Below are positions 26,419-35,176 of a DNA stretch of 64,000 nt, one piece after another. The notes beneath the pieces were generated by a model, which was not told where the DNA came from, did not search any database, and saw nothing but the letters and a program-made list of their open reading frames with translations. The stretch's first letter is position 1. Each line of letters starts with the position of its first letter. The stretch comes from Paenibacillus sp. JNUCC-31. Its GTDB lineage: Bacteria; Bacillota; Bacilli; Paenibacillales; Paenibacillaceae. The stretch spans positions 7,006,001 to 7,070,000 of the forward strand of contig NZ_CP062165.1 of assembly GCF_014844075.1 (NCBI RefSeq), in the 5' to 3' direction. Both the position numbers and the translations under genes were made by a program.

Positions 26419-26975
26419 AGGTGAATCGATTGAAACAAAAGAGTGCAAAAATACGACGTTTGATTACAATTCTTATTGGAATGGCTGCTTTGCTGATCGC
26501 AGCATGGGCAGTGTATCAGGGTACTTCATCATCCGAGCCCAAAAGAACGGGTACCATCGAAGCAGGTGCAGCAGCTCCCGAATTCACTGCAGTTAACTCA
26601 GCCGGAGAACAGGTAAAGCTCTCGGATTATCGGGGCAAGGTCGTCATGATTAACTTTTGGGCTTCATGGTGTACTCCTTGTGTGAGAGAAATGCCGATGA
26701 TTAATCAGATCGCTAAGACATATCAAAATGACGTGGAGACCCTATTTGTCAATGTGGGGGAAGCGAAGGGGACGATTCATGAATTTATGGAGAAACAGCA
26801 ATTCGATTTCCCTGTTATCATTGATGTAACTGGAAAAGTCTCCAGCCAGTATCGCATCACCGGGTTGCCAGCAACGATGATCATAGATCAGAAAGGCATG
26901 TTCAGCCACATTCTGTTTGGTGAGTTGACCGAGGAGATTTCCTTGCAGCAATGGCTGGAGGAGATCGTACAATAA
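26415..26975 (+). CDS. TlpA/ResA-like membrane-anchored thioredoxin
   Basis: 186 aa. N-terminal signal anchor (about residues 16-34), then an AhpC/TSA-type thioredoxin fold with the redox motif WCTPC (residues 85-89), a cis-Pro loop (TGLPATMIID) and the central TlpA insertion. It acts outside the membrane as a disulfide reductase or oxidase. Such proteins reduce apocytochromes (ResA) or copper-site cysteines (TlpA, ScoI). It overlaps nosF by 4 nt, so it belongs to the copper-delivery operon and could keep NosL or a target's Cys residues reduced (inference). Confidence 0.92.
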   Translation: MKVNRLKQKSAKIRRLITILIGMAALLIAAWAVYQGTSSSEPKRTGTIEAGAAAPEFTAVNSAGEQVKLSDYRGKVVMINFWASWCTPCVREMPMINQIAKTYQNDVETLFVNVGEAKGTIHEFMEKQQFDFPVIIDVTGKVSSQYRITGLPATMIIDQKGMFSHILFGELTEEISLQQWLEEIVQ

Positions 26976-27003
26976 AGGAATTGAAGCCTTGCAATACTTA
27001 AGA

Positions 27004-27043
27004 ACAAAAGAAGTCGCTCTGTAAAAGTGGCTTCTTTTGTTTT
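27004..27043 (+). terminator. Terminator of the nosDLYF-tlpA operon
   Basis: A 15-bp stem (ACAAAAGAAGTCGCT with AGTGGCTTCTTTTGT, two G-U pairs) followed by a T-rich tract, 29 nt after the tlpA-like stop. Confidence 0.88.
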
Positions 27044-27242
27044 ATTTGGAGACTGCTATACGAATCGGAGCAACCGCGAACGGTTGTTCTGAACACCTTG
27101 CACCCATAGTGGAAAGAAAATGCATATCACGGTTGTGCTCAATGAATCAATAGCTCCTTAGGGTACTTTTTACGCTTTTCACCGAGTTGTCAGAAAGAGT
27201 TGATCCTTTCTTGAACATTTAGGGACGAAGACGTGTCAGCGA

Positions 27243-27270
27243 TTGAATTGCTAACTTACAAAGATATAAT
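27243..27270 (+). promoter_or_regulatory. Probable cyd operon promoter
   Basis: TTGAAT (27243-27248), a 16-nt spacer and a perfect TATAAT (27265-27270), about 320 nt upstream of cydA. Confidence 0.6.
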
Positions 27271-27359
27271 AATTTTAACTATTAAGTCATTTTCAGTCCT
27301 TTGACCCTTCAGTAACAGGAAAAACAGGCTCCTCAACGCATGCTTAGTCCAGGATCAAA

Positions 27360-27381
27360 GCGTGCCAGCACGCAATGCTGG
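27360..27381 (+). promoter_or_regulatory. Two mutually exclusive hairpins in the cyd leader
   Basis: GCGTG-CCAG-CACGC (27360-27373) and CCAGCA-CGCAA-TGCTGG (27365-27381) share bases 27365-27373, so only one can form. The second is followed by GTTTGT, a poor U-tract. It could be an RNA switch or chance. Confidence 0.35.
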
Positions 27382-27408
27382 TTTGTAAAGTCTTCTTCAT
27401 CCCTTACT

Positions 27409-27426
27409 TTGTGAAAAAATTCCCTT
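27409..27426 (+). promoter_or_regulatory. Rex-like redox operator upstream of cydA
   Basis: TTGTGAA AAAA TTCCCTT compared with the Rex consensus TTGTGAAnnnnTTCACAA: left half perfect, right half 4 of 7. Rex senses NADH/NAD+ and represses cydABCD in Bacillus. The position is 160 bp before the cydA start. Confidence 0.45.
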
Positions 27427-27588
27427 TATAAATACAAAGATGAAGGAACGCTTTATAGATGAATCCTGCACCCATCTCGCGAAGCCTATCCAAACCTGAT
27501 ATTGAATGTAGCCGAACGCTGGTTGACCTAATGCGAAGTAAAAAATCATTACGAAAATCGAACAGAGATTGAAAGGAGGCAGTAAAAA

Positions 27589-28965
27589 ATGGCAATCGAT
27601 ACGGTGATGTGGAGCAAACTGGTGACAGGTATGACGCTCGGGTTCCACGTTATTTTTGCAACGCTTGGTGTCGGTGTACCGTTAATGATCGCTATTGCAG
27701 AGTTCATGGGGATTCGCAAGAAGGACCCCCATTACATACTGATGGCGAAGAGGTGGTCACGAGGGTTTGTCATTTCTGTGGCGGTTGGTGTGGTGACGGG
27801 TACAGCGATTTCACTGCAACTGGCCCTGGTGTGGCCGAATTTTATGAAACTGGCAGGGAATGTAATTGCACTCCCACTATTCATGGAAGTGTTTGCGTTC
27901 TTTTTTGAAGCCATCTTCCTGGGCATTTATTTGTATACGTGGGATCGATTCAAAAATCCGTATATTCACTGGCTGCTGACGATTCCAATCGTCACCGGGG
28001 CAGGCATGTCGGCTGTGTTTATTACAACAGTGAACGGATTCATGAACCAGCCTGGAGGCTTCGTCATGGAGGCAGGCCAATTCACAGCGGTTAACCCGGT
28101 ACAGGCGATGATGAATACGGCAACGTTCTCCAAGGTGTTTCATGTATTAAGCTCGGCCTATTTAACAGGAGCTGCCCTGTTAGCAGGAATTGCAGCCTTT
28201 GCACTGCTGAGAAAAGGGGCTTCTGCCTACCATAAAAAAGCTTTAAACCTCATGATGGCAGTGGTTTTGCTGTTCGGCTTGCTGAACACGTTAGCAGGAG
28301 ATGTGTCCGCCAAGTTCTTGGCAGAGCATCAGCCGGAGAAGCTTGCAGCGGCAGAATGGCATTTTGAGACGGAAAGCGGCGCGGATTTAATTTTATTAGG
28401 CTGGCTGAATGCAGAGCATGAAATTATAGGAGCTCTTCACCTGCCGAAACTGCTTAGCTTCCTGGCCTTTAGTGACTTTAATGCAGAGGTAACCGGACTG
28501 GAGGAGTTTCCGAAGGACGAATGGCCGCCGCTGCTCGTTCACTACCTGTTTGATTTAATGGCCGGAATCGGATTCGCTCTGCTCTCCATCTCGGTTCTGT
28601 ATTTCCTGTTTGTGTTCTGGAAAAAGCGCAATGAATTGAACAAGTGGCTGCTTGGAATCATTGCCCTGGGCGCACCAATGGCTTTTCTCGGGGTTGAGCT
28701 GGGCTGGTTCTATGCTGAACTTGGACGACAGCCGTGGATTATCCGGGGATATATGCGTGTAGAGGAAGCCGCCACTTCATCACCCAACATAAGAATGATC
28801 TTTTTCTTCTTCCTGCTTCTCTACATCGTTCTGGGAGTCATGTGTGTTCTCGTGTTAAGACGGTTGTTCAACAATAATCCGGCAGAAGTCGAGATGGAGA
28901 AATGGATGAGGGAAAAGGAGAAGGAGAAGAGCAATCAGTCTACAGAAAAGGGTGAGCGTACATGA
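27589..28965 (+). CDS. cydA: Cytochrome bd ubiquinol oxidase subunit I
   Basis: 458 aa, the short Q-loop form typical of Firmicutes. Nine or so transmembrane helices. The haem-ligand His20 lies in MTLGFHVIFA, and the second His is in the FHVLSSAYLTGA helix. The quinol-side motif GRQPWIIRGYMRVEEA is intact. It oxidises quinol and reduces oxygen to water with high affinity. The ATG follows GAAAGGAGGC. It is the first gene of cydABDC, with an ATGA overlap to cydB. The C-terminal tail is highly charged (KEKEKSNQSTEK). Confidence 0.97.
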   Translation: MAIDTVMWSKLVTGMTLGFHVIFATLGVGVPLMIAIAEFMGIRKKDPHYILMAKRWSRGFVISVAVGVVTGTAISLQLALVWPNFMKLAGNVIALPLFMEVFAFFFEAIFLGIYLYTWDRFKNPYIHWLLTIPIVTGAGMSAVFITTVNGFMNQPGGFVMEAGQFTAVNPVQAMMNTATFSKVFHVLSSAYLTGAALLAGIAAFALLRKGASAYHKKALNLMMAVVLLFGLLNTLAGDVSAKFLAEHQPEKLAAAEWHFETESGADLILLGWLNAEHEIIGALHLPKLLSFLAFSDFNAEVTGLEEFPKDEWPPLLVHYLFDLMAGIGFALLSISVLYFLFVFWKKRNELNKWLLGIIALGAPMAFLGVELGWFYAELGRQPWIIRGYMRVEEAATSSPNIRMIFFFFLLLYIVLGVMCVLVLRRLFNNNPAEVEMEKWMREKEKEKSNQSTEKGERT

Positions 28966-29978
28966 TGAGTTACGAGCTGATTGGCATCTCGGTACTCTGG
29001 CTGTTCCTGTATGGCTATTTAATTGTAGCCTCCATTGATTTCGGAGCGGGCTTCTTTGCCTTCTATGCACGCTTGACGAAACAGGATCACCTGATTAATC
29101 GTCTGATCTCCCGTTATTTATCACCGGTATGGGAGATTACGAATGTATTTTTTGTCTTTTTCTACATTGGGATTGTTGGATTCTTTCCGGACACGGCCTA
29201 TTACTACGGATCAGCACTGCTCGTACCGGGAAGCATTGCGGTCATTTTGCTCGCCATTCGCGGGTCATTTTATGCTTTTGAGAACTATGGTTCCAAAAAT
29301 AACATTGTGTATCTGTTTCTATATGGAGCTTCGGGTTTGCTTATTCCAGCCTCATTATCAGTGGCGCTAACGCTGTCGGAAGGCGGCTTTATCGTGAAGG
29401 AGGGTTCGACGGTTTCTCTGGATTACTGGACGCTGTTCACCAATCCGTTATCGTGGAGCATCGTGGGATTGGCGATTGTGTCTGTCTTGTTCATTAGCAG
29501 TTCATTTCTGGCCTTTTATGCATCCCGGGCAGAGGATCATTCTGCGTTGAAACTGGTGCGGACCTATGCCCTGTTCTGGAGTACACCGACGATTATCATC
29601 GCACTGACTGCATTTATTTATTTGGGACAGCACAATGAGCGACATTTTCAAAATATGATGGATTTATGGTGGCTGCTTGCACTTTCCGTTGCGTTCTTCA
29701 TGATTGCGATGTGGCTGATCTATAACGGACGACGCTACGGATTAGCTTTTGTATGCATCATGCTTCAATTTTTCAGTGCCTTTTTCGCATACGGAATTGG
29801 ACAATATCCGTATATCCTTGATCCGTACATTACGATTCAAAACAGCGTCACCTCACCAGCGATGGGCTTCGCACTGGTTGTTGTGTTTATCGGTGGCATG
29901 TGTATGTTGATTCCTTCTCTGATTCTGGTCTTCAGACTGTTTCTGTTTGATGCGGATTATGTAAAGGGAAAAAAATAA
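28962..29978 (+). CDS. cydB: Cytochrome bd ubiquinol oxidase subunit II
   Basis: 338 aa. Polytopic partner of CydA, with the family N-terminal DFGAGFFAFYARL segment and SPVWEITNVFFVFFYIG. It has about eight or nine helices and no cofactors are expected in this subunit. The start overlaps cydA by 4 nt; a second ATG one codon on is possible. A 67-nt gap precedes cydD. Confidence 0.96.
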   Translation: MMSYELIGISVLWLFLYGYLIVASIDFGAGFFAFYARLTKQDHLINRLISRYLSPVWEITNVFFVFFYIGIVGFFPDTAYYYGSALLVPGSIAVILLAIRGSFYAFENYGSKNNIVYLFLYGASGLLIPASLSVALTLSEGGFIVKEGSTVSLDYWTLFTNPLSWSIVGLAIVSVLFISSSFLAFYASRAEDHSALKLVRTYALFWSTPTIIIALTAFIYLGQHNERHFQNMMDLWWLLALSVAFFMIAMWLIYNGRRYGLAFVCIMLQFFSAFFAYGIGQYPYILDPYITIQNSVTSPAMGFALVVVFIGGMCMLIPSLILVFRLFLFDADYVKGKK

Positions 29979-30045
29979 ATTGAATACATTTATGCGATGT
30001 AAGGGAGCAATCTCATAAGCATTCATAGAAAGGAGGGGAGTTTGC

Positions 30046-31887
30046 ATGAAGAGGAAAACAAGTCTGATCTCTCAACAAATGTCTGGCCAGCGAAAACGTC
30101 TCGTGCTCCTGGCGCTCATTTCACTCGCGCTGGGTGCAGCCATTGTGAGTCAGGCCGCACTGCTTGCTGAAGCAGTCCAACGGATTTTCGTGGAGAAGGC
30201 CTCCCTCTCGTCGGTCGTCATGCTGCTCGGGCTGCTTCTGGCTGTCATGGTCGTGCGCACAGGGCTGTCTTATGGTAACGGGAAAGTTGGTTTGCATATG
30301 GCTGCCAGTGCCAAGACGAATATGCGGACAGCTGTACTGCAAAATTTGACCCATGCGTCGATGCGTTCAACTCTCCGCGGACAGACCGGGGGAAAGGTCA
30401 GTGTTGCTCTTGATGCTGTGGATGAGGCTGAAAGTTATTTTAGTCTGTATATGCCGCGCATGATGGAGGCAGCCATCATTCCGATTCTGATTTTGGTGGT
30501 AACGTTTATGCAGCATGCCAATTCAGGCTTCATTATGCTGTTTACGGCCCCGTTTATCCCCTTGTTTATGATTTTAGTGGGACTAAAAACGAAAAACAAA
30601 TCGGAGGAGAAATATGCCCAACTGGCCGAGTTCTCCGGTACGTTCCTGGATTCTCTTCAAGGGCTGGTAACGTTGAAAATATTTGGACGGGCTCATCGCC
30701 AGCAGCAGGAAATTGAACGAAGCAGCCTCGGTTACCGTGATGCCACGATGGGCATTTTGCGCATTGCGTTTACGAATACGTTCATGCTTGAATCGATCGT
30801 AATGCTAAGCATCGGAGTTGTGGCTCTCGAGCTGGCCATCCAGCTGCTTGTTTTCAAATCGATGGCGTTCCACACCGCATTTCTCGTTTTGCTGCTGGTT
30901 CCCGAGTTCTACAGTCTGTTGAAAAATACGGGAACTGCCTTTCACAGCGGGCGTACAAGTATGGGAGCAGTTCGTAAGGTAGAGCAGATGCTTGAGGAAA
31001 CGGTTGTGGAGAGCAAGTCGGTAGATGGAAAAGAGGGACAAGGTACATCCGTTGGGATTGACGAGATCAATAGCATGGATGATCGGATTGCACGGAAGGC
31101 CAAGGAAGGCACATTGCAAATTCCTCGTTCTAATGATCGTTCCATGCCGCCATTCATTACATTGGACCATCTCCATTTTCGTTATGCGCCGGATTCATTC
31201 AAGCTTGAGACTGAACGGGTGCAGCTTCGTCCGGGAGAACACATTGCCATTGTAGGCAAAAGCGGCTCAGGGAAAACGACGTTGCTCCATCTGATTGCAG
31301 GTTTGCTGAAACCGACTTCGGGAGAAGTTCTGGTGAATGATCGCCCATTACTGCAATACGGTGAGACCGCTTGGTTCGAACGTATAAGCTACATTACACA
31401 GCATCCGTATATCTTTGCAGGCACACTTGCTGAAAATATTGCGATTGATGCGGGGCGGAACGTGTCCAGAGCTGAAATGGAGCAGGCAGCAGACGAAGCT
31501 GGACTTACTGCATTAGCCGCTCAGTTGGAGGACGGATTTGATACCTTGGTTGGTGAAGGAGGCCGTGGCCTGTCTGGTGGGGAAAAGCAACGACTTGCCT
31601 TGGCACGCGCATTTTTGAAGCGGCCTGCCGTTATTTTATTTGATGAACCCACAGTGGGACTGGATCTGCATACGGAGCGTGTTCTCCAGCGCTCCATTGC
31701 CACATTGGCAAAAACAGCAACGATGATTACGGTCGCTCACCGATTGTATACGATACAACATGCCGACAATATTTGGTTTATGGACCAAGGTGTATTAGTT
31801 GATTCAGGGCGGCATGAGGAACTTCTGGAGCGCCTGCCCCAGTATGCCGAGATGATTAATATTCAACGAAAAGGAGGCTTAGCATGA
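30046..31887 (+). CDS. cydD: Thiol reductant ABC exporter subunit CydD
   Basis: 613-aa fused ABC half-transporter: six transmembrane helices (about residues 15-300) and a C-terminal ATPase. Walker A GKSGSGKTTLL, signature LSGGEKQRLALARAF, Walker B VILFDEPTVGLD. With CydC it exports glutathione or cysteine and binds haem, which cytochrome bd assembly needs. A polar linker of about 55 residues joins the two domains. The ATG follows AAAGGAGGGG. Note that B. subtilis nomenclature calls this first ABC gene cydC. Confidence 0.94.
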   Translation: MKRKTSLISQQMSGQRKRLVLLALISLALGAAIVSQAALLAEAVQRIFVEKASLSSVVMLLGLLLAVMVVRTGLSYGNGKVGLHMAASAKTNMRTAVLQNLTHASMRSTLRGQTGGKVSVALDAVDEAESYFSLYMPRMMEAAIIPILILVVTFMQHANSGFIMLFTAPFIPLFMILVGLKTKNKSEEKYAQLAEFSGTFLDSLQGLVTLKIFGRAHRQQQEIERSSLGYRDATMGILRIAFTNTFMLESIVMLSIGVVALELAIQLLVFKSMAFHTAFLVLLLVPEFYSLLKNTGTAFHSGRTSMGAVRKVEQMLEETVVESKSVDGKEGQGTSVGIDEINSMDDRIARKAKEGTLQIPRSNDRSMPPFITLDHLHFRYAPDSFKLETERVQLRPGEHIAIVGKSGSGKTTLLHLIAGLLKPTSGEVLVNDRPLLQYGETAWFERISYITQHPYIFAGTLAENIAIDAGRNVSRAEMEQAADEAGLTALAAQLEDGFDTLVGEGGRGLSGGEKQRLALARAFLKRPAVILFDEPTVGLDLHTERVLQRSIATLAKTATMITVAHRLYTIQHADNIWFMDQGVLVDSGRHEELLERLPQYAEMINIQRKGGLA

Positions 31888-33641
31888 ACGAGCTGGCGAT
31901 TTTGTCCAAAGCAATGATTCAGGAGCGGAAGGATATTATTCTTTCGATTCTAGGTGGGTTTATTGCCGGCATAGCTGGCGTGGCTCTCTTCTCGGCGAGC
32001 GGCTATCTGATTTCGCAAACGGTATTTGCTCCACCGCTGTATACCTTAATTGTACTCACCTCACTGGTTAAGCTGCTTGGTCTGCTTCGGGCAGCGAGTC
32101 GTTATGGAGAACGCTTGTATTCTCACCGGGCGACGTTCTCCATGCTTAGCCGTTTGCGTACCTCCTTTTTTGCCAAGCTTATTCCGTTAACGCCAGGTAT
32201 ATTGAACAAAAATCGAAGCGGAGATTTGCTTGCGCGGATCGTCGGCGATGTGGAAAGCTTGCAACATTATTTTTTGCGCGTTGCTTATCCGCCAATCATT
32301 GTTGTCATGGTCTTTTTGGCGACCATGTTGTTTACTTCTGCTTTTTCCTTCTGGATTGCGGGTCTGTTTGCACTAGGAATGCTCATAACCGCATTGGTTG
32401 TGCCGGGAATCGTCCTAATTGGGCAGCAGAAAATACATGGCCGTGTTCGTCAGCAACGCGCATTACTTTCCACAGAAGTTACCGAAGTGTTGTATGGTTT
32501 CCGGGATTTGAAAATATACGGCCAACTGGCACAGCGGGAGCAGCAGCTTCAGCAGGCTTCCGCTGCATTAACAGAGGAGCAGCAACGGGCAGCCGCTCAC
32601 TTGCTGCGCGGGCAATCCATGCACGCTCTGGTTACATTCCTCATCTCCTGGGGAGTGCTGGTGCTTGGAGCCTATCTCATTATCGACGGAGCACTTGCTG
32701 GCGTATTTCTTGCGATGCTGGTCATGGCCTCGCTAACGGTATTCGAAGAAGCAGCGGCAATGGCGACATTACCCTTGTATAAACAGGATAGCGAACATGC
32801 AGCCAAACGACTGTCGGAAACGGTACAGACCGAAACCATCCAGACCACTGATGTACATGTTCCTGCTAAGAGGAATTTTGATTCCAGTGAGGTTCTCTCT
32901 GGTGACAAAGGCGTTTCCCTTGAGCTTTCCGGTGTTACCTTTCAATACGATGGGGAGTGGAAACCTGCTTTGAAGGATGTTTCGCTGCATATATTACCAG
33001 ACTCCAAAACAGCGATTGTCGGACCGAGCGGGTCAGGTAAGTCAACAATAATTGAATTGCTGCTTAAGCTACGTGCACCAACGACAGGCGAACTCCGATT
33101 AAATGGTGTTTCGGTGGAGGAACTGGATGAGCAGAGCATTTGGCAAACAGCCAATGTGGTGTTACAGCAAAGTCATTTCTTTCGGGGAACGATCCGGGAT
33201 AACCTCATGCTGAATGAAGAAGAACATTCGGATGAACAATTGCTGGATATTCTGGTTAAAGTGCAGCTGCCCAATACCTCATTGACCGATGTCGTATATG
33301 AAAAAGGAGAGAATCTATCAGACGGCGAAAAGCAGCGGTTGGCTCTGGCACGGGCGATGCTTCGCAAGGGACGGTTATGGCTACTGGACGAACCTACATC
33401 CTCACTGGACTATGTTACAGAAGATCGTGTGTTGAAACATCTCTACGCGCAAGCTGCCGAAGATACCGTTCTCCTGATCTGTCATCGTCTAACCGGCCTG
33501 GAAGAGATGGATCGCATTATCGTTATGGACCAAGGAAGGGTAGTGGAAGCAGGTTCCTATGCAGAGTTAATGGAGCAAAAAGGCTATTTTTATGAGATGA
33601 AAAGCATCGAGGGACAACTGATTGGAGAAATTAGAGCGTAA
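31884..33641 (+). CDS. cydC: Thiol reductant ABC exporter subunit CydC
   Basis: 585-aa ABC half-transporter overlapping cydD by 4 nt. Transmembrane domain about residues 15-300, ATPase about residues 345-575 with Walker A GPSGSGKSTIIELL, a signature LSDGEKQRLALARAM (Asp in place of the second Gly, usual in CydC) and Walker B LWLLDEPTSSLD. It forms the heterodimeric exporter with CydD for bd oxidase maturation. Last gene of the operon, before a terminator. Confidence 0.94.
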   Translation: MNELAILSKAMIQERKDIILSILGGFIAGIAGVALFSASGYLISQTVFAPPLYTLIVLTSLVKLLGLLRAASRYGERLYSHRATFSMLSRLRTSFFAKLIPLTPGILNKNRSGDLLARIVGDVESLQHYFLRVAYPPIIVVMVFLATMLFTSAFSFWIAGLFALGMLITALVVPGIVLIGQQKIHGRVRQQRALLSTEVTEVLYGFRDLKIYGQLAQREQQLQQASAALTEEQQRAAAHLLRGQSMHALVTFLISWGVLVLGAYLIIDGALAGVFLAMLVMASLTVFEEAAAMATLPLYKQDSEHAAKRLSETVQTETIQTTDVHVPAKRNFDSSEVLSGDKGVSLELSGVTFQYDGEWKPALKDVSLHILPDSKTAIVGPSGSGKSTIIELLLKLRAPTTGELRLNGVSVEELDEQSIWQTANVVLQQSHFFRGTIRDNLMLNEEEHSDEQLLDILVKVQLPNTSLTDVVYEKGENLSDGEKQRLALARAMLRKGRLWLLDEPTSSLDYVTEDRVLKHLYAQAAEDTVLLICHRLTGLEEMDRIIVMDQGRVVEAGSYAELMEQKGYFYEMKSIEGQLIGEIRA

Positions 33642-33693
33642 AAACAAGAAATAACTTTAAACGGATGATTAAGAAAGGTGTTTAATCTGGTCT

Positions 33694-33740
33694 AAGAACG
33701 GCTTCTGGTGAAATAACGAGGCCGTTCTTGGGCCTTTTTT
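33694..33740 (+). terminator. Terminator of the cyd operon
   Basis: A 9-bp stem AAGAACGGC / GCCGTTCTT with an 18-nt loop; a run of six T residues begins five bases after the stem. Confidence 0.8.
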
Positions 33741-33779
33741 GCCATTTAACGAACTAAGCGTACCCTCTTGGACCCCATT

Positions 33780-33941
33780 TTACAGGTTCAGCATTGTAAC
33801 GAATCGTAGGCGCTTTATTTCCTCGCTGTATGCCTTCATTAGCTGGAATCTGCGGGAATCTACCCGAATAACGTCGTTCAACTTATCGAGATCTGCAACA
33901 AATCTGTCCAGAAAGTCTGGCAGCTCCCCTGAGTTACCCAA
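33780..33941 (-). pseudogene. Possible protein-coding remnant
   Basis: A minus-strand frame of 53 codons with protein-like composition (GELPDFLDRFVADLDKLNDV and SEEIKRLRFVTMLNL before the stop). It begins at a TTG immediately after an in-frame stop and has no ribosome site. It looks like the C-terminal end of a lost gene between cydC and the AraC gene. No family recognised. The plus-strand frame over the same bases has low-complexity Ser/Arg content and is not believed. Confidence 0.3.
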
Positions 33942-33963
33942 TTAAAGAAATTCAACGAGCCGA

Positions 33964-34980
33964 TTACGGTTCTAGCAAAATGATGGCAGAAGTATCGAAG
34001 GAGTCTTCCAGAAACGAAGCTTGTTTGTTGTTCATCATTTTAGTGTTGATGCGTTCATGCTGGGCATAAGCGTTGTATCCGTCCGCAGGGCGGTTTTTTT
34101 TCGGTGTATCATTCTCAAAGGAAAAGAATAGCTCGGCAGGACTTCGCTTTTGTTTGACAAATCTGCCCGGAGAGATTCCGGCGACCTTGGTGAAACTGCG
34201 AATGAAGTTGGCATAGTCGCTGAATCCCGACTGAAAGCAGGCATCTGTAATGCTCATCCCGTCCGACAGGTAATATCTGGCGAGCTCAATACGCCGATTC
34301 AGGATGTAAGAACGAAGCGTCAGTCCGGTATGCTTTTTGAACTGCCGGCTAATATAGGTACTGTTCAGATAAAACGTCTCGGCAAGCTTCGGAAGTGTAA
34401 TCTCCTGCGTAATATTCGCTTCAACATAATCCATCGTTTGACGAACAATCTCTGGCATGATGTCCGTAGGAATGAAGGTTGTATCGTGAAACGACTGATT
34501 AATCAGTACAAGCAGCTGCGCAATCGTTGCGTTGATTTTGATGTCCATTCCATACGCGTCCGAAGCAAGAGCATACTCCAGCTCTTCAGCCAGCTGAAGG
34601 AACTGCTTCATTTGGCAATCATGCAAATGTACGATATTTCCTTTTCCCTTTGGACGGTAATCAAAACATGCGGACAGATTTGTTGCTGTAGTGGAGAGCC
34701 GTTGCAAGTATGATTTCTTGAGATTAATGGTAATTCGTTCATATTCGGATTCGTCCATGATAAAAGAACGGTGCATTTCTTCCGGAGAAATGACAAGCAA
34801 ATCGCCCGGTTCCAAATGGTAACAGCGATTCTCAATATAAAAGTTAACGTTACCACGAAGGAAAAGGTAGATCTCATAGGCATCGTGGCGATGATAAGAG
34901 GTTTCCAGCTTATATGTGGTCACGCGGTGCAGATATAAGAGTTCCGGCTGGATGGGATCATACAAATAAAGTCCGTTCAC
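33964..34980 (-). CDS. AraC family regulator of the GH43 genes
   Basis: 338 aa from GTG at 34980 (GAGGTG and AAAGGA upstream); the longer frame to 35025 lacks a ribosome site. The N-terminal cupin (about residues 1-150) has ETSYHRHDAYEIYLFLRGNV, an XylR/RhaR-like sugar-sensing fold. The two helix-turn-helix units are ITLPKLAETFYLNSTYISRQF and ITDACFQSGFSDYANFIRSF, then AGISPGRF. A C-terminal extension of about 60 residues follows the usual end. It is divergent from a GH43 gene across a 196-bp gap with a cre-like site, so it probably controls that gene. Confidence 0.92.
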   Translation of the reverse strand: MNGLYLYDPIQPELLYLHRVTTYKLETSYHRHDAYEIYLFLRGNVNFYIENRCYHLEPGDLLVISPEEMHRSFIMDESEYERITINLKKSYLQRLSTTATNLSACFDYRPKGKGNIVHLHDCQMKQFLQLAEELEYALASDAYGMDIKINATIAQLLVLINQSFHDTTFIPTDIMPEIVRQTMDYVEANITQEITLPKLAETFYLNSTYISRQFKKHTGLTLRSYILNRRIELARYYLSDGMSITDACFQSGFSDYANFIRSFTKVAGISPGRFVKQKRSPAELFFSFENDTPKKNRPADGYNAYAQHERINTKMMNNKQASFLEDSFDTSAIILLEP

Positions 34981-35082
34981 AAAACACCTCGTCCTTTCAC
35001 GCAATAAACAGAGCAGAATATGCAATGAAAATGCACTCGGTTTACCTTAAAATGTAATCATCCTATCATGATGCTCCCATTC

Positions 35083-35097
35083 TTGCAAACGGTTTCT
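35083..35097 (+). promoter_or_regulatory. cre-like catabolite response element
   Basis: TTGCAAACGGTTTCT matches WTGNAANCGNWNNCW at every position. It lies between the divergent AraC and GH43 genes, 80 bp before the GH43 start. CcpA repression is inferred. Confidence 0.65.
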
Positions 35098-35176
35098 TAT
35101 ATAACTTGTACCTGAGACAAGGATAATGCAGCTCTATTCATGGGTCATACATAACTTTTAATGGAGGAATCTTTCA

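Larger units (their letters stand above)
27044..27588. other. 545-bp intergenic leader of the cyd operon
   Basis: No gene seen. It holds a probable promoter near 27243-27270, overlapping hairpins at 27360-27381 and a Rex-like site at 27409-27426, all described separately. If the upstream promoter is used, the cyd transcript has an untranslated leader of about 310 nt. Confidence 0.6.

Noticed and set aside
27044..27588. Known riboswitch class in the cyd leader
   Set aside because: The hairpins do not match a riboswitch architecture that I recognise; kept only as possible regulatory structure.
33739..33945. 68-aa plus-strand ORF after the cyd terminator
   Set aside because: Ser/Arg-rich, starts inside the terminator T-run; the minus-strand frame over the same bases is more protein-like.
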